Part shown: positions 16,639-25,601 of the stretch, piece by piece
Numbering within the stretch: position 1 is the first letter of the stretch
How the letters are laid out: each line of letters begins with the position of its first letter
Assembly: GCF_012927245.1 (NCBI RefSeq)
Contig: NZ_JABBGE010000004.1
Coordinates: 248,001-312,000, forward strand
Source: Streptomyces sp. R302
GTDB lineage: Bacteria > Actinomycetota > Actinomycetes > Streptomycetales > Streptomycetaceae
Reading direction: 5' to 3'
Length of the DNA: 64,000 nucleotides
Notes under the pieces: model-generated
What the model was told of the DNA's origin: nothing
What the model saw: only the letters and a program-made list of their open reading frames with translations
Database searches by the model: none
Program-made: the position numbers and the translations under genes

Positions 16639-17763
16639 GTGCAGGCAGCAAGCGAAACATCCGAACGGCCGGAGCGGCGACCCTGGAGCAGGCTCCACCG
16701 GGCCCGTGTCCTCTACCGCAACGTCTCCAAGCGGAAGATGGTCTGGCTGCTCCTCAAGGACACCGTCAACTCGTGCATCGAGTACCGGATCCTCGGCCTC
16801 GCCGCCGAGGCCGCCTTCTTCACCCTGCTGTCCCTGCCACCCCTCCTGCTCGGCCTGATCGCCGTCCTCGGCTACGCCGACGACTGGACCAACACCGACA
16901 CCGTCGCCAGCATCGAGGAGAACATCCTCCGCGCGGCCGGAACGATCCTCTCCGACCGGGGCGTCAGCGAGATCGCCCAGCCGATCCTCGACGACATCAC
17001 CCAGGCGAAACGGCCCGAACTCATCTCGCTCGGCTTCGCCATCGCCCTGTGGTCCGGCTCCCGCGCGGTGAACGTCTTCATCGACACCATCACCGTCATG
17101 TACGGCCTCGACGGACACCGGGGCATCGTCAAGACCCGGCTCCTCGCCCTGCTCCTCTACATCGTGGCGCTGCTCATCGGAGCCGTCGTCCTGCCCCTCG
17201 CGGTCGTCGGCCCCGACCGGGTCGTCGAACTCGTCCCCTGGGGCACGGACGTCGTCGCCGTCCTGTACTGGCCGGCCGTCATCCTGCTCTCCATCGCCTT
17301 CCTGACGACCCTGTACCACGTCTCCGTCCCCGTCAGATCGCCCTGGATCGAGGACATCCCGGGCGCGCTCGTCGCCCTCGCGATGTGGGCCTTCGGCAGC
17401 TTCCTCCTCCGGATCTACCTCACGAGCCAGGTCGAGGGCCCCACCATCTACGGCTCCCTGGCCGCCCCCATCGCGATCCTCCTCTGGATCGGCGTCTCCG
17501 CCTTCGCCGTCCTCGTCGGCGCCGCCGTCAACGCGGCCATCGACCGCGTCTGGCCCTCCGTCGCCACCGCCGCCGCCCGCGAGGCCAACGAACGCGCCCG
17601 CGCCGTCCAGGCCGCCGAACTCGTCGCCCGCATCCGCGCCGAAGCGGACGACGTCGACGAGGACGACCCCGACATGCCCTCCGAGTTCCCCGAACGCTGG
17701 TCCAAGTTCCTCCCCCCGGACGACGTGAAGTCCCGCCTCCACACCGGCTGGGAGAAGGACTGA
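16639..17763 (+). CDS. YihY/BrkB family inner membrane protein
   Basis: 374 residues with about six hydrophobic segments: AAFFTLLSLPPLLLGLIAVLG near 55, LLALLLYIVALLIGAVVLPLAV near 175, a pair around 215-265, and PIAILLWIGVSAFAVLVGAAVNA near 285. RILGLAAEAAFF and the polar helix GIVKTRLLALL match the YihY (virulence factor BrkB) family, formerly thought to be RNase BN and now of uncertain transport function. A long charged C-terminal tail (AREANERARAVQAAELVARIRAEADDVDEDDPD) is cytoplasmic. Start GTG 16639 fits the leaderless promoter; an alternative ATG lies 9 codons upstream inside the neighbour. Confidence 0.87.
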   Translation: MQAASETSERPERRPWSRLHRARVLYRNVSKRKMVWLLLKDTVNSCIEYRILGLAAEAAFFTLLSLPPLLLGLIAVLGYADDWTNTDTVASIEENILRAAGTILSDRGVSEIAQPILDDITQAKRPELISLGFAIALWSGSRAVNVFIDTITVMYGLDGHRGIVKTRLLALLLYIVALLIGAVVLPLAVVGPDRVVELVPWGTDVVAVLYWPAVILLSIAFLTTLYHVSVPVRSPWIEDIPGALVALAMWAFGSFLLRIYLTSQVEGPTIYGSLAAPIAILLWIGVSAFAVLVGAAVNAAIDRVWPSVATAAAREANERARAVQAAELVARIRAEADDVDEDDPDMPSEFPERWSKFLPPDDVKSRLHTGWEKD

Positions 17764-17815
17764 CACGCGCGGCGCCAGGTGCCCCGCATACCCGGCACAC
17801 GCCCGCGCCATGCCG

Positions 17816-19426
17816 TCACTTCCCGCCGCCGACGCCCCAGTCGGTGGTCAGGGCCTCCGTGACGGTGACGAGCTGCTCCTGGCCCAGCGGCTGGAGGTGG
17901 GAGAGATGGTTCCTGGTCCTGCTGAGCCTCTGCAGACGGTCCCGCTGGTCCGAGGGCAGGACCAGGTATCCGGCCACCCGCGCCAGGTCTCCGATCTCCA
18001 GCTCGGCCAGCGGAGCGGCGGGAAGCCTGTTGCGTACACGGTGTTCGGACCTGGCCTGTTCGCGGAAGTAGTCGAGCTCGATGCCCTTTCGGAGCAGGCC
18101 GGGCACGAGTTCCGTCAAGGACGTGCGGGCCTCCTCGATGAGCGGGAGCAGGACCCGGTTCTGGGCGTGGCACACGAGGATCCGAAGCTCGGGGGAGTCC
18201 GGGTCGAGCAGCCGGCGGGCCACCACCGGACGGACGTGTCCGTCCCAGCTGTCGACGACCCCCGACGCCCAGTCGTCGAGGATCTCCGCCGACGGGCGGG
18301 AGGCGTGCGCGGTCGACATGCGCCGGGGCCAGCTCCGGCTCTCGCTGCCGTCCCCGCCGGGCAGCGCGGCGGTCAGCGCATGGCGGAGGGACTCCACGTC
18401 CCCTCCCTTCCACACCTCGCGCAGGACGAGCGCACGGTCGACGTCCGGCCCGCAGACCTCCGCGACGACGGAGTCCGTCACCCGGTCGTACAGCGCCTGG
18501 GCGGCCGTCGCCGGCGGTCGGGGCCGCCAGGCGAGCAGCACCTCGCTGTCCAGGCGCGTCCACACCCGCCACCACCAGTGCAGGGTGACCTGGTGAGGGC
18601 TCAGCCCCCTGCCGAGGGCCCGTGTGGGCAGGTCGTCCACCCGTGCGGCGAAGAGGAAACGGGGGCGCCGCTCCGCGGGCAGACCCGCCTCCCGGAAGGT
18701 GGCGTGGGCCGCCCGCAGCAGCTGCCCCATCTCCTCCGCCGAGTGCTCCTCCCAGCCGCGCACCACCACGGTCGGCGGGGAGCCGGGCGGGTCGTCGCCC
18801 ACGCCTCCGTCCGGGGTGCCGCCCTCGGACTCCCGGTGACCCCGACGTGCCCTCCTGAGCAGTTCGTCCCACGGGTCGCCCGCCACCCCCAGTTCCTTGG
18901 CGAGGCGGTCGACGAGCGACACCGGACGGGCCGTACCGGGCGTCTCCGCCACGGCGGGCGGGCCGGTCCCGATGCCGTCCGGGGGCGCCGCCCAGGACCC
19001 GAGGAGGGCGCCGTAGGGGTCATCGGCGTCGAAGCCGTCGTCCTCCTCGTGCCACGGGTCGAAGAGGACGTGGCCCGGTGCCGGGTCCGGCGCCCCGTCG
19101 GAGGCGCGCTGGGCCGGCAGGACGACCATGCCGGGGGCCGGGGCCTCCGCGTCGCCCTCCGGCGGTGCGACCGAGCCCGGCACCGGTACGGCCCCGTCGA
19201 ACCGGTGCAGCAGCTCGCGCAGGAAGAAGTCCGCCCGCCCGGATGCCACCACGGTGTCCGGGAAATACCAGACGCAGTCGAGGCCCGCTCGGAGGTCCCG
19301 CTCGACCCGGTCGAGATGTCTGCGCGGTCCGGGAAGACGCGCCAGGTCCCGTGGAGCGGCCGGCGGCGCGGAAGGGACCGCCTCCCGCGTACCCGCCGCC
19401 CCGCCGCCGTCCCGGGCGACCGTCAT
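17816..19426 (-). CDS. HEPN-motif protein coupled to the giant ATPase gene
   Basis: 536 residues, unfamiliar overall. The C-terminal ~110 residues are helical and contain RNHLSH at 505-510, an exact R-x4-H motif in the setting RTRNHLSHLQPL, which marks HEPN ribonuclease domains. The N-terminal part (DLRAGLDCVWYFPDTVV near 40-55; VVVRGWEEHSAEEMGQLLRAAHATF and RFLFAARVDDLP near 220-265) has strand-helix spacing that could be a degenerate NTPase fold without a P-loop. An acidic Pro/Gly-rich linker lies at about 85-200. The ATG overlaps the stop of the ATPase gene (ATGA), so the two are made together. I infer an RNA-cutting effector controlled by the ATPase; the substrate is unknown. Confidence 0.78.
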   Translation of the reverse strand: MTVARDGGGAAGTREAVPSAPPAAPRDLARLPGPRRHLDRVERDLRAGLDCVWYFPDTVVASGRADFFLRELLHRFDGAVPVPGSVAPPEGDAEAPAPGMVVLPAQRASDGAPDPAPGHVLFDPWHEEDDGFDADDPYGALLGSWAAPPDGIGTGPPAVAETPGTARPVSLVDRLAKELGVAGDPWDELLRRARRGHRESEGGTPDGGVGDDPPGSPPTVVVRGWEEHSAEEMGQLLRAAHATFREAGLPAERRPRFLFAARVDDLPTRALGRGLSPHQVTLHWWWRVWTRLDSEVLLAWRPRPPATAAQALYDRVTDSVVAEVCGPDVDRALVLREVWKGGDVESLRHALTAALPGGDGSESRSWPRRMSTAHASRPSAEILDDWASGVVDSWDGHVRPVVARRLLDPDSPELRILVCHAQNRVLLPLIEEARTSLTELVPGLLRKGIELDYFREQARSEHRVRNRLPAAPLAELEIGDLARVAGYLVLPSDQRDRLQRLSRTRNHLSHLQPLGQEQLVTVTEALTTDWGVGGGK

Positions 19427-22400
19427 CGGCCGTCACCGATCGCCTTGAGGGCGCGGAAGGTGACCGGGTCGAGCGTGCTGCCGCCGTTGTCGACGACGTC
19501 GAGGACGCCGATGCGGTCGAGACGGGCGAGGAACCGCTCCGCCGTCTCCAGGGCGCGCTCGGCCTCGCTCTCGTCGAAGAGCCCGGCGGCGACGAAGGCC
19601 GCCTGGAGGTCGCCGGGGCCCGCGACCGCCTTTCCGGCGTCGTGGTCCGACTCGTCGTAGAACTGCGCCCAGGCGGTCAGTCGGGCCACGTCGGAGTCGT
19701 CCAATCCGGCCAGCCTCAGATGCCCCTCCGCCTTCTGCGGGCTGGTCATCTCCGCCCGCAGTTCCCCGAGCACGTCCTGTTGCCGCTTGCCGAGGCGCAC
19801 CTTCGCCATGGCCAGCTCCACCAGCACGGGCCAGCCGCCCGTCACCCGGATCAGGTTCCGCCGGTCGTCCGGGGAGGTGAAGGGGGACTCCGGCCAGGCG
19901 CGCAGGCTGTTGAGGTTCCACCGCTCGGGATGGACCACCCCCACGGCCCGTTCCACCCCCGCCGCGGTGTCCGGATCGCACAGGACCACGGCGTAGCGGC
20001 GGGGCGGCGCGGAGGAGGTCCCCTCGGGACGGGCGCTCTCCGTGTACTCCAGCAGCCGCTCGACGGCCTTCTCCAGCCGACCGGTGTCCTTGCCCCGGAG
20101 GTCGACGAGGAGGAGACGGGAACCGACGTTGCGGCGGGAGTTCGCCGTGATGACCTCCGTGAGGTCACCGTCGGGACCGACCGGCACGATGGTCAGGCCG
20201 TGGCCGTCCACGTGCAGTTCCAGTCCACGTGCCACCAGGTCCGCGCCGAGCGCGGGGGTGCACGGCACCAGTGTGGTGCGGGTCGCGAGGATCTCGCTCA
20301 GCTGGCCGTCCGTCAGCGGGCTCATCCGCTGCACCCGGGTGCGGCGGTCGGAGCCCAGGGACCGCCGGGCGACCTTCGGGTCGTAGTCGTACGGCTGGTC
20401 GAACTGGGTGTCACGGAGCTCGTTCTCCAACTCGACCTTGGTTCCGAGCATGTTGACCACGTTCGGGCTGCGCATCGCGTAGACCCGCTCGCCGTCGAGC
20501 TTGATCAGCAGGCCGAGGTTGACCATCTCGTCGAGGTAGATGATGAGCTGGCGCTCGGTGACCTGCCGGAAGCCCTCGTCCCAGCGCTCACGGGCGTGTT
20601 CGAGGAGTTCGGTGGGCCGGTAGCCGTGCCCATGACCCTCTTCCAGGCTGCGCACGGCGATGAGCAGGGCGAGGACGCGGTAGCGGTCCTCCAGGTTGAT
20701 GGTGTAGCGAAGCCGTTCGGCTATGAGCCCGCGGACCTCCTCCGTGCCCGCGACCTGTTGCACGTCCTCCCAGGTGATCGGCGCGTGGCGGCCCGAGGCG
20801 GGCAGCGGGCGCTGCTGCATGTAGGAGACCAGATGGTCGCAGAAGATCTGGAGCAGGTTGGCCTGGTAGTTGGTCAGGCCGAGGATGTGCCAGACGAGGT
20901 CCCGGGTCTCGAAGACGAGCCCCACCGCGGCCATCGGCTTCTCCACGAGCTCGACCGCGTCCCGCGGGTCCAGCGGCCCGACCGGCACGTCCCGGCCGCC
21001 GTGCGCGGTGACCACGTTGATCAGCCGGTTGAAGCGCTGGACCTGGTGCAGACCGGCGAACACGATCTTGAAGTCCCGTCCGGTGTCCTCCATGAGCCGC
21101 TGGAGCCGCTTCACCGTGGGGAAGGTGGACTGGCCGCCGCCCGTGTAGACCGCCTGCGCGTCGGCGGTCAGGAACGCGTCGGCCTCGTCGGCGAGCAGCA
21201 GGATGCGCCGCTCCGGCGTCACCGTGATCCACTGCCGGATCGCGCCGGCGATCACGTCCGCCGGTGCCCGGTCGGCGATGGTCCCGCTGAGCACGCGCCG
21301 CCGCTTCAGCTCGGCCAGCAGCATCCGCCAGATCGCCTCCGGCGGCTCGGCGTGCCCGATGTCGGCTTTCATCAGGTCCAGGTAGACCGCGACGCGATTG
21401 TCCTTGTCGCCGTTCTGGAAGACCTCCGCCGCCTGCCGGAGCAGGGACGACTTGCCGAGCTGGCGCCCGCCGAACAGGAAGATCGGACCCTGCGGGTCGA
21501 TCACCGAACGCATCTCGTCCATACGCCCCTTGAAGACCTCCGGCGGTACGAGCCCGGCGACGTGCGGGGTGTACGGCGTGTAGCCGGTCCACGGCAGGGT
21601 GACCCGCTGCGTGGCTCGGAAGGAACGCGGCGCCCGCGCGGCCACCCAGCCGACCACGGCCGGATCGACGACCAGCGCCTGCTGCGTGCGGCCCCTCGAC
21701 TCCATGGCGAGCCTGCGGCGGCCCTCCACGCCCAGCGGCTGGGTGTAGAGGATGATGTTGGCGCCGATCGCTGACGCCGACAGGTGCCGCAGGGGTCCCT
21801 CGCCCCGGAGCTGGTCGGTGATGACGACCACCTTGTAGGCGTTGCGGGTCTGGGAGCCGAGCGCGGCCACGTACCCGGGAGTGCTCTCCGTGATGCCCGC
21901 CCGCACGCTCAGCCGCGTCACCCCCCAGGACGCCGTCTCCACATGAGGCTGGGGCGCCGCGGACAGGCCCAGGAGCCGGAGGACGCTGACGACCTCCCGG
22001 CCGATCTTCTGCACGTCCCGCGCCTGACCCAGTCGGTCCCACGCGTCGAGACCGGCCTTCGCGTTCGACACCAGGGGGTCGCCGTCGGCGTAGTGCTGCG
22101 CCCACCAGTGGGCGCTGCCGCCATCCACATCCGACTTGGGCGCGTGGGGGTCGGCCACCCCCGCCAGAAAGCGGGAGAGGATCTCGCCGGCCGGCTCGGT
22201 CGGTTCCGGCAGGGGCTGTCCCTGGCGTGCGAAGGAGAGGAGCTCTTCGGCCGCCACCGTCTCCCCGCGGTCCAGCAGCCCGCGGACCCGGGACGCGTCG
22301 GGCGCGGACATCTGCACCTGGTCGAGCTGTCCGCGCAGCTCGTCCGTCTTCCGCTCCTCCAGGATGTTCAGGCGCTCGCCGACCTCCGTGATCGCGAGGA

Positions 22401-25215
22401 ACCGTTCCCGGTAGCGCCCCCCGTGGTCGTCGCCCTCCAGGTCGAGCAGGCGGCCGGCGAACTCCCGCTCGTCCTCATGGGTCAGCAGGTTGTGGGCACG
22501 GACCCGGGCCAGCCCCAGCTGAGCCCTGCGGTGCGCGCTCGCACAGCGGGACCGCCACATCTCGGTGGCGTCGGCGGACGCCTGCCGGATCTCGGAGAGC
22601 CGGGAGATCGTCAGCTCGACCTCGTCGATCCCGCCCTCGGTGATCCGCTCCAGGAGCCGACCGGCCAGGTGGAGATCGCCCTGCTCGCGGTGCCAGGCGA
22701 GGGCCTTGACCGGGTCTGCGGAGCCGAGCGCCGCCGAGAAGGAGTCGAAGGCCTCCGGGTGGGACAGGTCCGGCAGGTCCCGGTTGTCCTCGGTGAGCCA
22801 GGGGAGCCCCGGGACCTGCAGCAGTTCGTCGGCCGGCGGCGGGAACCACACGCCCCGGACCTCTGGCGCGTGCGTCAGGTCCAGCCAGCGCAGCAGTAAC
22901 GCCAGCAGTGCGCCGCCCACGCCCGGCGCGGGCACCGCGGACCGGGCCGCTTCCACCGCGGCCTTGAGCTCCCGGCTGATCTCCCGGTTACCGGACGCGC
23001 GCGGCGCCTCGGCCACCCGCACCGCGTCCTTCAGCAGGTCCTGCACGGTCTTGAGGTGCGTGCGCAGCTGTTGGCGTGCGCCCGCGTAGATGTCGTCCTT
23101 GGACTGCCGGGGGCTGCGCTTGGCGCGGTCGGTCTCGTCGATGAGCCGGTCCACGGCGTCGAAACGCTTGAAGTGCGTCTCCAGGAGGTCGAGCAGCTCC
23201 CGCTGGCCCGTCCGGCCCTCGCTCGCCGCCCAGCTCTCGATCGCCTGGAGCGACCGTCCGATGACGCCGTCCGCCGCCGTGAGCGTCTGAAGCACCACCG
23301 TGGCCCGCTGGTAGCGGATCCTGCGCTTCGGCAGGTCGACGGCGAGCTGCCGCGCCTGGTCGGCGAGCCGCTCGTACCGGTCGGCGGGCGTCTCGACGGA
23401 GGTCGGCCGCAAACCGCCGGGTTCGATCTCCGCGCCCATGCGAACCGCCTGCACGAGTCCGTCGAGGAGGCCCGCCCATGGCGCGGGCAGCCCGGGGAGC
23501 GGCGTGTGCTCGGCGAGGACGCTGCTCGCCCAGCGGGCCGAGATGCTGCTGCGCACGGCCGCGGCGACCAGGACGAGCTGTGCCTCCGGGTCGTCGTCCC
23601 AGGGTCGCCGCTTGCCCAGCGCCTCCAGTCGCTCCTCCGCCTTCGCCTGGAGGTCGGACGCGGCGGCGGCCGAGACGTGGAACGCCGCGTCCGCGAACTC
23701 CAGGGCGAGCGTGCGGTGCGCGGGTGCACCGGCGGCCCGGGTGAGCCAGTACGCCTCCGCCAGCCTGCCCTGCGTCACCAGCTCCGCGACCTGGCCCAGA
23801 CCGTCGGCCCACACGTCGACCGGGGCCGGAACGGCGTGGTCAGAAGCATCGACGACGTCCGTGACCGGGGTGATCGGAGTCTCCGCGGCGGCCGGCGCCC
23901 GCGGCGGAGTGGACGGTTCGGGGGCTGGGGCTGGGGCTGGGGCCGGGGCCGATTCCGGGGCGGGGGCTGGGTCCGGTGTGGGCACGGCGTCCGCGTGGTT
24001 CGAGGGGGTGGCCTCCGGCTGAGGGCCGGCCGATCCCTCCACGGGCTCCGGGGAACCGTCCTCTGCTGCGTCGTCCGCCGAGAGGTCGTCCTCAGCGGAG
24101 TCGTCCTCCGAGAAGTCCTCTCCGCCGGGCGGCGTACCCTCCCCGAGGTCCTCCGGCTCGCCGTCCGTCTCCGCGGTCTCCGCGACCGCCGTCGCAGGCT
24201 CGTCCTCGCCCCGCAGCCGGGCGAGGGTGGCGTCCAACTCTGCTACGTGCTCCTCCATGTTCTTCCGGACCAGCGGACTGGTGATCGTCTTGAGCAGCGC
24301 CTCGACTTCCTTGCGGGCCATGGACACCTTGGCGATCTCCTGATCGACCAGGCGGCGCTCCTCCTCCTTCGCGCGCAGTCGGTCGATCAGCTGCTCGGCG
24401 TCGCTCCAGCTCCGTCCCGCATCCCATGTCCCCGCCCCGGCTTCGGCGAGCGCACCGGCCAGCTGCTCGCGCTCGCGCGCCCAGGCGAGCGTCGCCCGCA
24501 GGAGTCCGTCGTCCGCCAGGAACCGACCGTCCCGCAAGGAGACGGCGAACGCGTCCACGCGGTCGGCCAGTTCTGCGGCGTCGGAGCGGAGGGCGGCTGT
24601 CTGCTCCGAGAGCGTATCGGGGGTCGGGCGTACCGCCGCCGTCCGCTCAGTGGCTCCGCCGTCCTCGGGCGTCCCGGGCGCTTCGGCGCCGGGCGGCCCG
24701 GGCGCCGGCACCGGGTCGGGGGCACCGCCGGGTTCGCGATTCGTCTCGATGAGGCAGGATCCACGCTCCCAGATCTCGCCCGGCACCGGAGCCCCGTCCT
24801 TCTGCGTGGCCTTCACCAGATCGTGGCGGTGGCTGCGCACGAGGCGGTGGGCCGGGAGGTCGGGGCGCAGCGTGAGTCCGTACAGCATGAGTTGGCCCAG
24901 ATCCGTCGGCAGTTGCCGGAGCATCTCCGTCAGCTGGCCGGCGTCGGGGTCGCGGAGCCGGTCACCGTGGCCGAGCTCCTCCAGCCGCGCGCAGCCGATG
25001 CTCAGCCCGCAGCCGCTGACCATCCACAGCAGTTCCTCGGGCGCCCGGTTGACCCACAGCCGCGCCCCGCTCGTCCTGCGCAGCGCCGCCGCCGCGGGGC
25101 CGCTCTGGTAATGCAGGAACTGGCTGCCATGGGCGCGGTCGATGTGGCGGAACAGCTGCAGCACGAGCCGCGGACGTTCCAGCAGCCACTGCCTCAGAGT
25201 CGAGATGGAATGCAT
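19423..25215 (-). CDS. giant multidomain P-loop ATPase, putative conflict-system sensor
   Basis: 1930 residues. Order: an N-terminal domain of unknown type (1-155, with HYQSGPAAAALRRTSGARLW); a helical/coiled-coil part (about 200-345); an acidic Pro/Ala-rich linker with PAPAPAPAPE (about 345-455); a long helical region (about 460-1080); a strand-rich domain with YKVVVITDQLRGEGPL; then the ATPase. Walker A GGRQLGKSS is at about 1249-1257 and Walker B ILLLADEADAF near 1338-1348, as in archaeal-type/ORC-like AAA+ and STAND-like ATPases. A winged-helix segment (RQLIIYLDEMVNLGLLIKL) and a C-terminal domain follow. ATG 25215 has GGGGGC and GGGAGG upstream. Codon 773 is TTA (22899-22897), needing the bldA tRNA. 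Function is not known; size, architecture and the HEPN partner suggest immunity or conflict. Confidence 0.8.
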   Translation of the reverse strand: MHSISTLRQWLLERPRLVLQLFRHIDRAHGSQFLHYQSGPAAAALRRTSGARLWVNRAPEELLWMVSGCGLSIGCARLEELGHGDRLRDPDAGQLTEMLRQLPTDLGQLMLYGLTLRPDLPAHRLVRSHRHDLVKATQKDGAPVPGEIWERGSCLIETNREPGGAPDPVPAPGPPGAEAPGTPEDGGATERTAAVRPTPDTLSEQTAALRSDAAELADRVDAFAVSLRDGRFLADDGLLRATLAWAREREQLAGALAEAGAGTWDAGRSWSDAEQLIDRLRAKEEERRLVDQEIAKVSMARKEVEALLKTITSPLVRKNMEEHVAELDATLARLRGEDEPATAVAETAETDGEPEDLGEGTPPGGEDFSEDDSAEDDLSADDAAEDGSPEPVEGSAGPQPEATPSNHADAVPTPDPAPAPESAPAPAPAPAPEPSTPPRAPAAAETPITPVTDVVDASDHAVPAPVDVWADGLGQVAELVTQGRLAEAYWLTRAAGAPAHRTLALEFADAAFHVSAAAASDLQAKAEERLEALGKRRPWDDDPEAQLVLVAAAVRSSISARWASSVLAEHTPLPGLPAPWAGLLDGLVQAVRMGAEIEPGGLRPTSVETPADRYERLADQARQLAVDLPKRRIRYQRATVVLQTLTAADGVIGRSLQAIESWAASEGRTGQRELLDLLETHFKRFDAVDRLIDETDRAKRSPRQSKDDIYAGARQQLRTHLKTVQDLLKDAVRVAEAPRASGNREISRELKAAVEAARSAVPAPGVGGALLALLLRWLDLTHAPEVRGVWFPPPADELLQVPGLPWLTEDNRDLPDLSHPEAFDSFSAALGSADPVKALAWHREQGDLHLAGRLLERITEGGIDEVELTISRLSEIRQASADATEMWRSRCASAHRRAQLGLARVRAHNLLTHEDEREFAGRLLDLEGDDHGGRYRERFLAITEVGERLNILEERKTDELRGQLDQVQMSAPDASRVRGLLDRGETVAAEELLSFARQGQPLPEPTEPAGEILSRFLAGVADPHAPKSDVDGGSAHWWAQHYADGDPLVSNAKAGLDAWDRLGQARDVQKIGREVVSVLRLLGLSAAPQPHVETASWGVTRLSVRAGITESTPGYVAALGSQTRNAYKVVVITDQLRGEGPLRHLSASAIGANIILYTQPLGVEGRRRLAMESRGRTQQALVVDPAVVGWVAARAPRSFRATQRVTLPWTGYTPYTPHVAGLVPPEVFKGRMDEMRSVIDPQGPIFLFGGRQLGKSSLLRQAAEVFQNGDKDNRVAVYLDLMKADIGHAEPPEAIWRMLLAELKRRRVLSGTIADRAPADVIAGAIRQWITVTPERRILLLADEADAFLTADAQAVYTGGGQSTFPTVKRLQRLMEDTGRDFKIVFAGLHQVQRFNRLINVVTAHGGRDVPVGPLDPRDAVELVEKPMAAVGLVFETRDLVWHILGLTNYQANLLQIFCDHLVSYMQQRPLPASGRHAPITWEDVQQVAGTEEVRGLIAERLRYTINLEDRYRVLALLIAVRSLEEGHGHGYRPTELLEHARERWDEGFRQVTERQLIIYLDEMVNLGLLIKLDGERVYAMRSPNVVNMLGTKVELENELRDTQFDQPYDYDPKVARRSLGSDRRTRVQRMSPLTDGQLSEILATRTTLVPCTPALGADLVARGLELHVDGHGLTIVPVGPDGDLTEVITANSRRNVGSRLLLVDLRGKDTGRLEKAVERLLEYTESARPEGTSSAPPRRYAVVLCDPDTAAGVERAVGVVHPERWNLNSLRAWPESPFTSPDDRRNLIRVTGGWPVLVELAMAKVRLGKRQQDVLGELRAEMTSPQKAEGHLRLAGLDDSDVARLTAWAQFYDESDHDAGKAVAGPGDLQAAFVAAGLFDESEAERALETAERFLARLDRIGVLDVVDNGGSTLDPVTFRALKAIGDGR

Positions 25216-25417
25216 CGGACAGCCCCCTTGCTCCCCTCCCAACGGCCCGCGTTCAACAGGCTGTTGGCCTCACCTGGGTGACTCTCAGTCATATCAGATG
25301 GTGGGGGCAAGGGGGCGCGGTCACACCAAAGGGGCGCGAGGGGGTGCGTAGGAGCGTGAGAGGGGGGCGTTGCACCCGCCCGGAAAAATGGGTGGCGGCC
25401 GTGTTCGATGCCGCCGT

Positions 25418-25486
25418 ATGGTGACGGACGTATTCGAGCGGCGGCCGTTTTCGCTGCCCGGAAGCCGACGAAGAAGCAGGAGGTGA
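25418..25486 (+). CDS. possible 22-residue upstream ORF
   Basis: ATG 25418 to TGA 25484-25486, encoding a basic peptide with FSLPGSRRRSRR at its end. Its stop codon lies inside the AGGAGGTGA ribosome binding site of the next small ORF, an arrangement suited to translational coupling. There is no clear ribosome binding site of its own and no known family, so it may not be expressed. Confidence 0.25.
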   Translation: MVTDVFERRPFSLPGSRRRSRR

Positions 25487-25494
25487 GGACATTG

Positions 25495-25566
25495 ATGACT
25501 GTCACGGTGACGGGCTCTGCCCGCATTCAGGAGTTCATCGTTCCCACCCCTGTGGTCTCCGGCTGA
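25495..25566 (+). CDS. candidate 23-residue peptide with a strong ribosome binding site
   Basis: ATG 25495 to TGA 25566. It is preceded by AGGAGGTGA, fully complementary to the 16S rRNA 3' end, 8 bases before the ATG. The peptide includes TVTGSARIQEFIVPTPVVSG: no Cys, mildly hydrophobic at the end. The strength of the signal argues for real translation. It lies 61 bp before rsgA and could be a leader for it; a ribosomally made signal peptide product is possible but unsupported. Confidence 0.4.
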   Translation: MTVTVTGSARIQEFIVPTPVVSG

Positions 25567-25601
25567 CACCCACTCGTACCGCGCGCTCGGAGCGCGCTGC
25601 C

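Noticed and set aside
16622..16660. Longer start for the AidB-like gene at 16660
   Set aside because: It would place the start inside the YihY-like gene and ignores the well-spaced -10 before 16621.
19078..21774. 898-codon open frame on the plus strand
   Set aside because: Antisense to the giant ATPase and HEPN genes, whose overlapping ATGA junction and motifs show the real strand.
17816..25215. Assignment to a named defence system such as BREX, Avs or Septu
   Set aside because: The module lacks the methylase, PglZ, protease or nuclease partners of these systems, and the order of domains in the large protein does not match any of them as far as I can tell.
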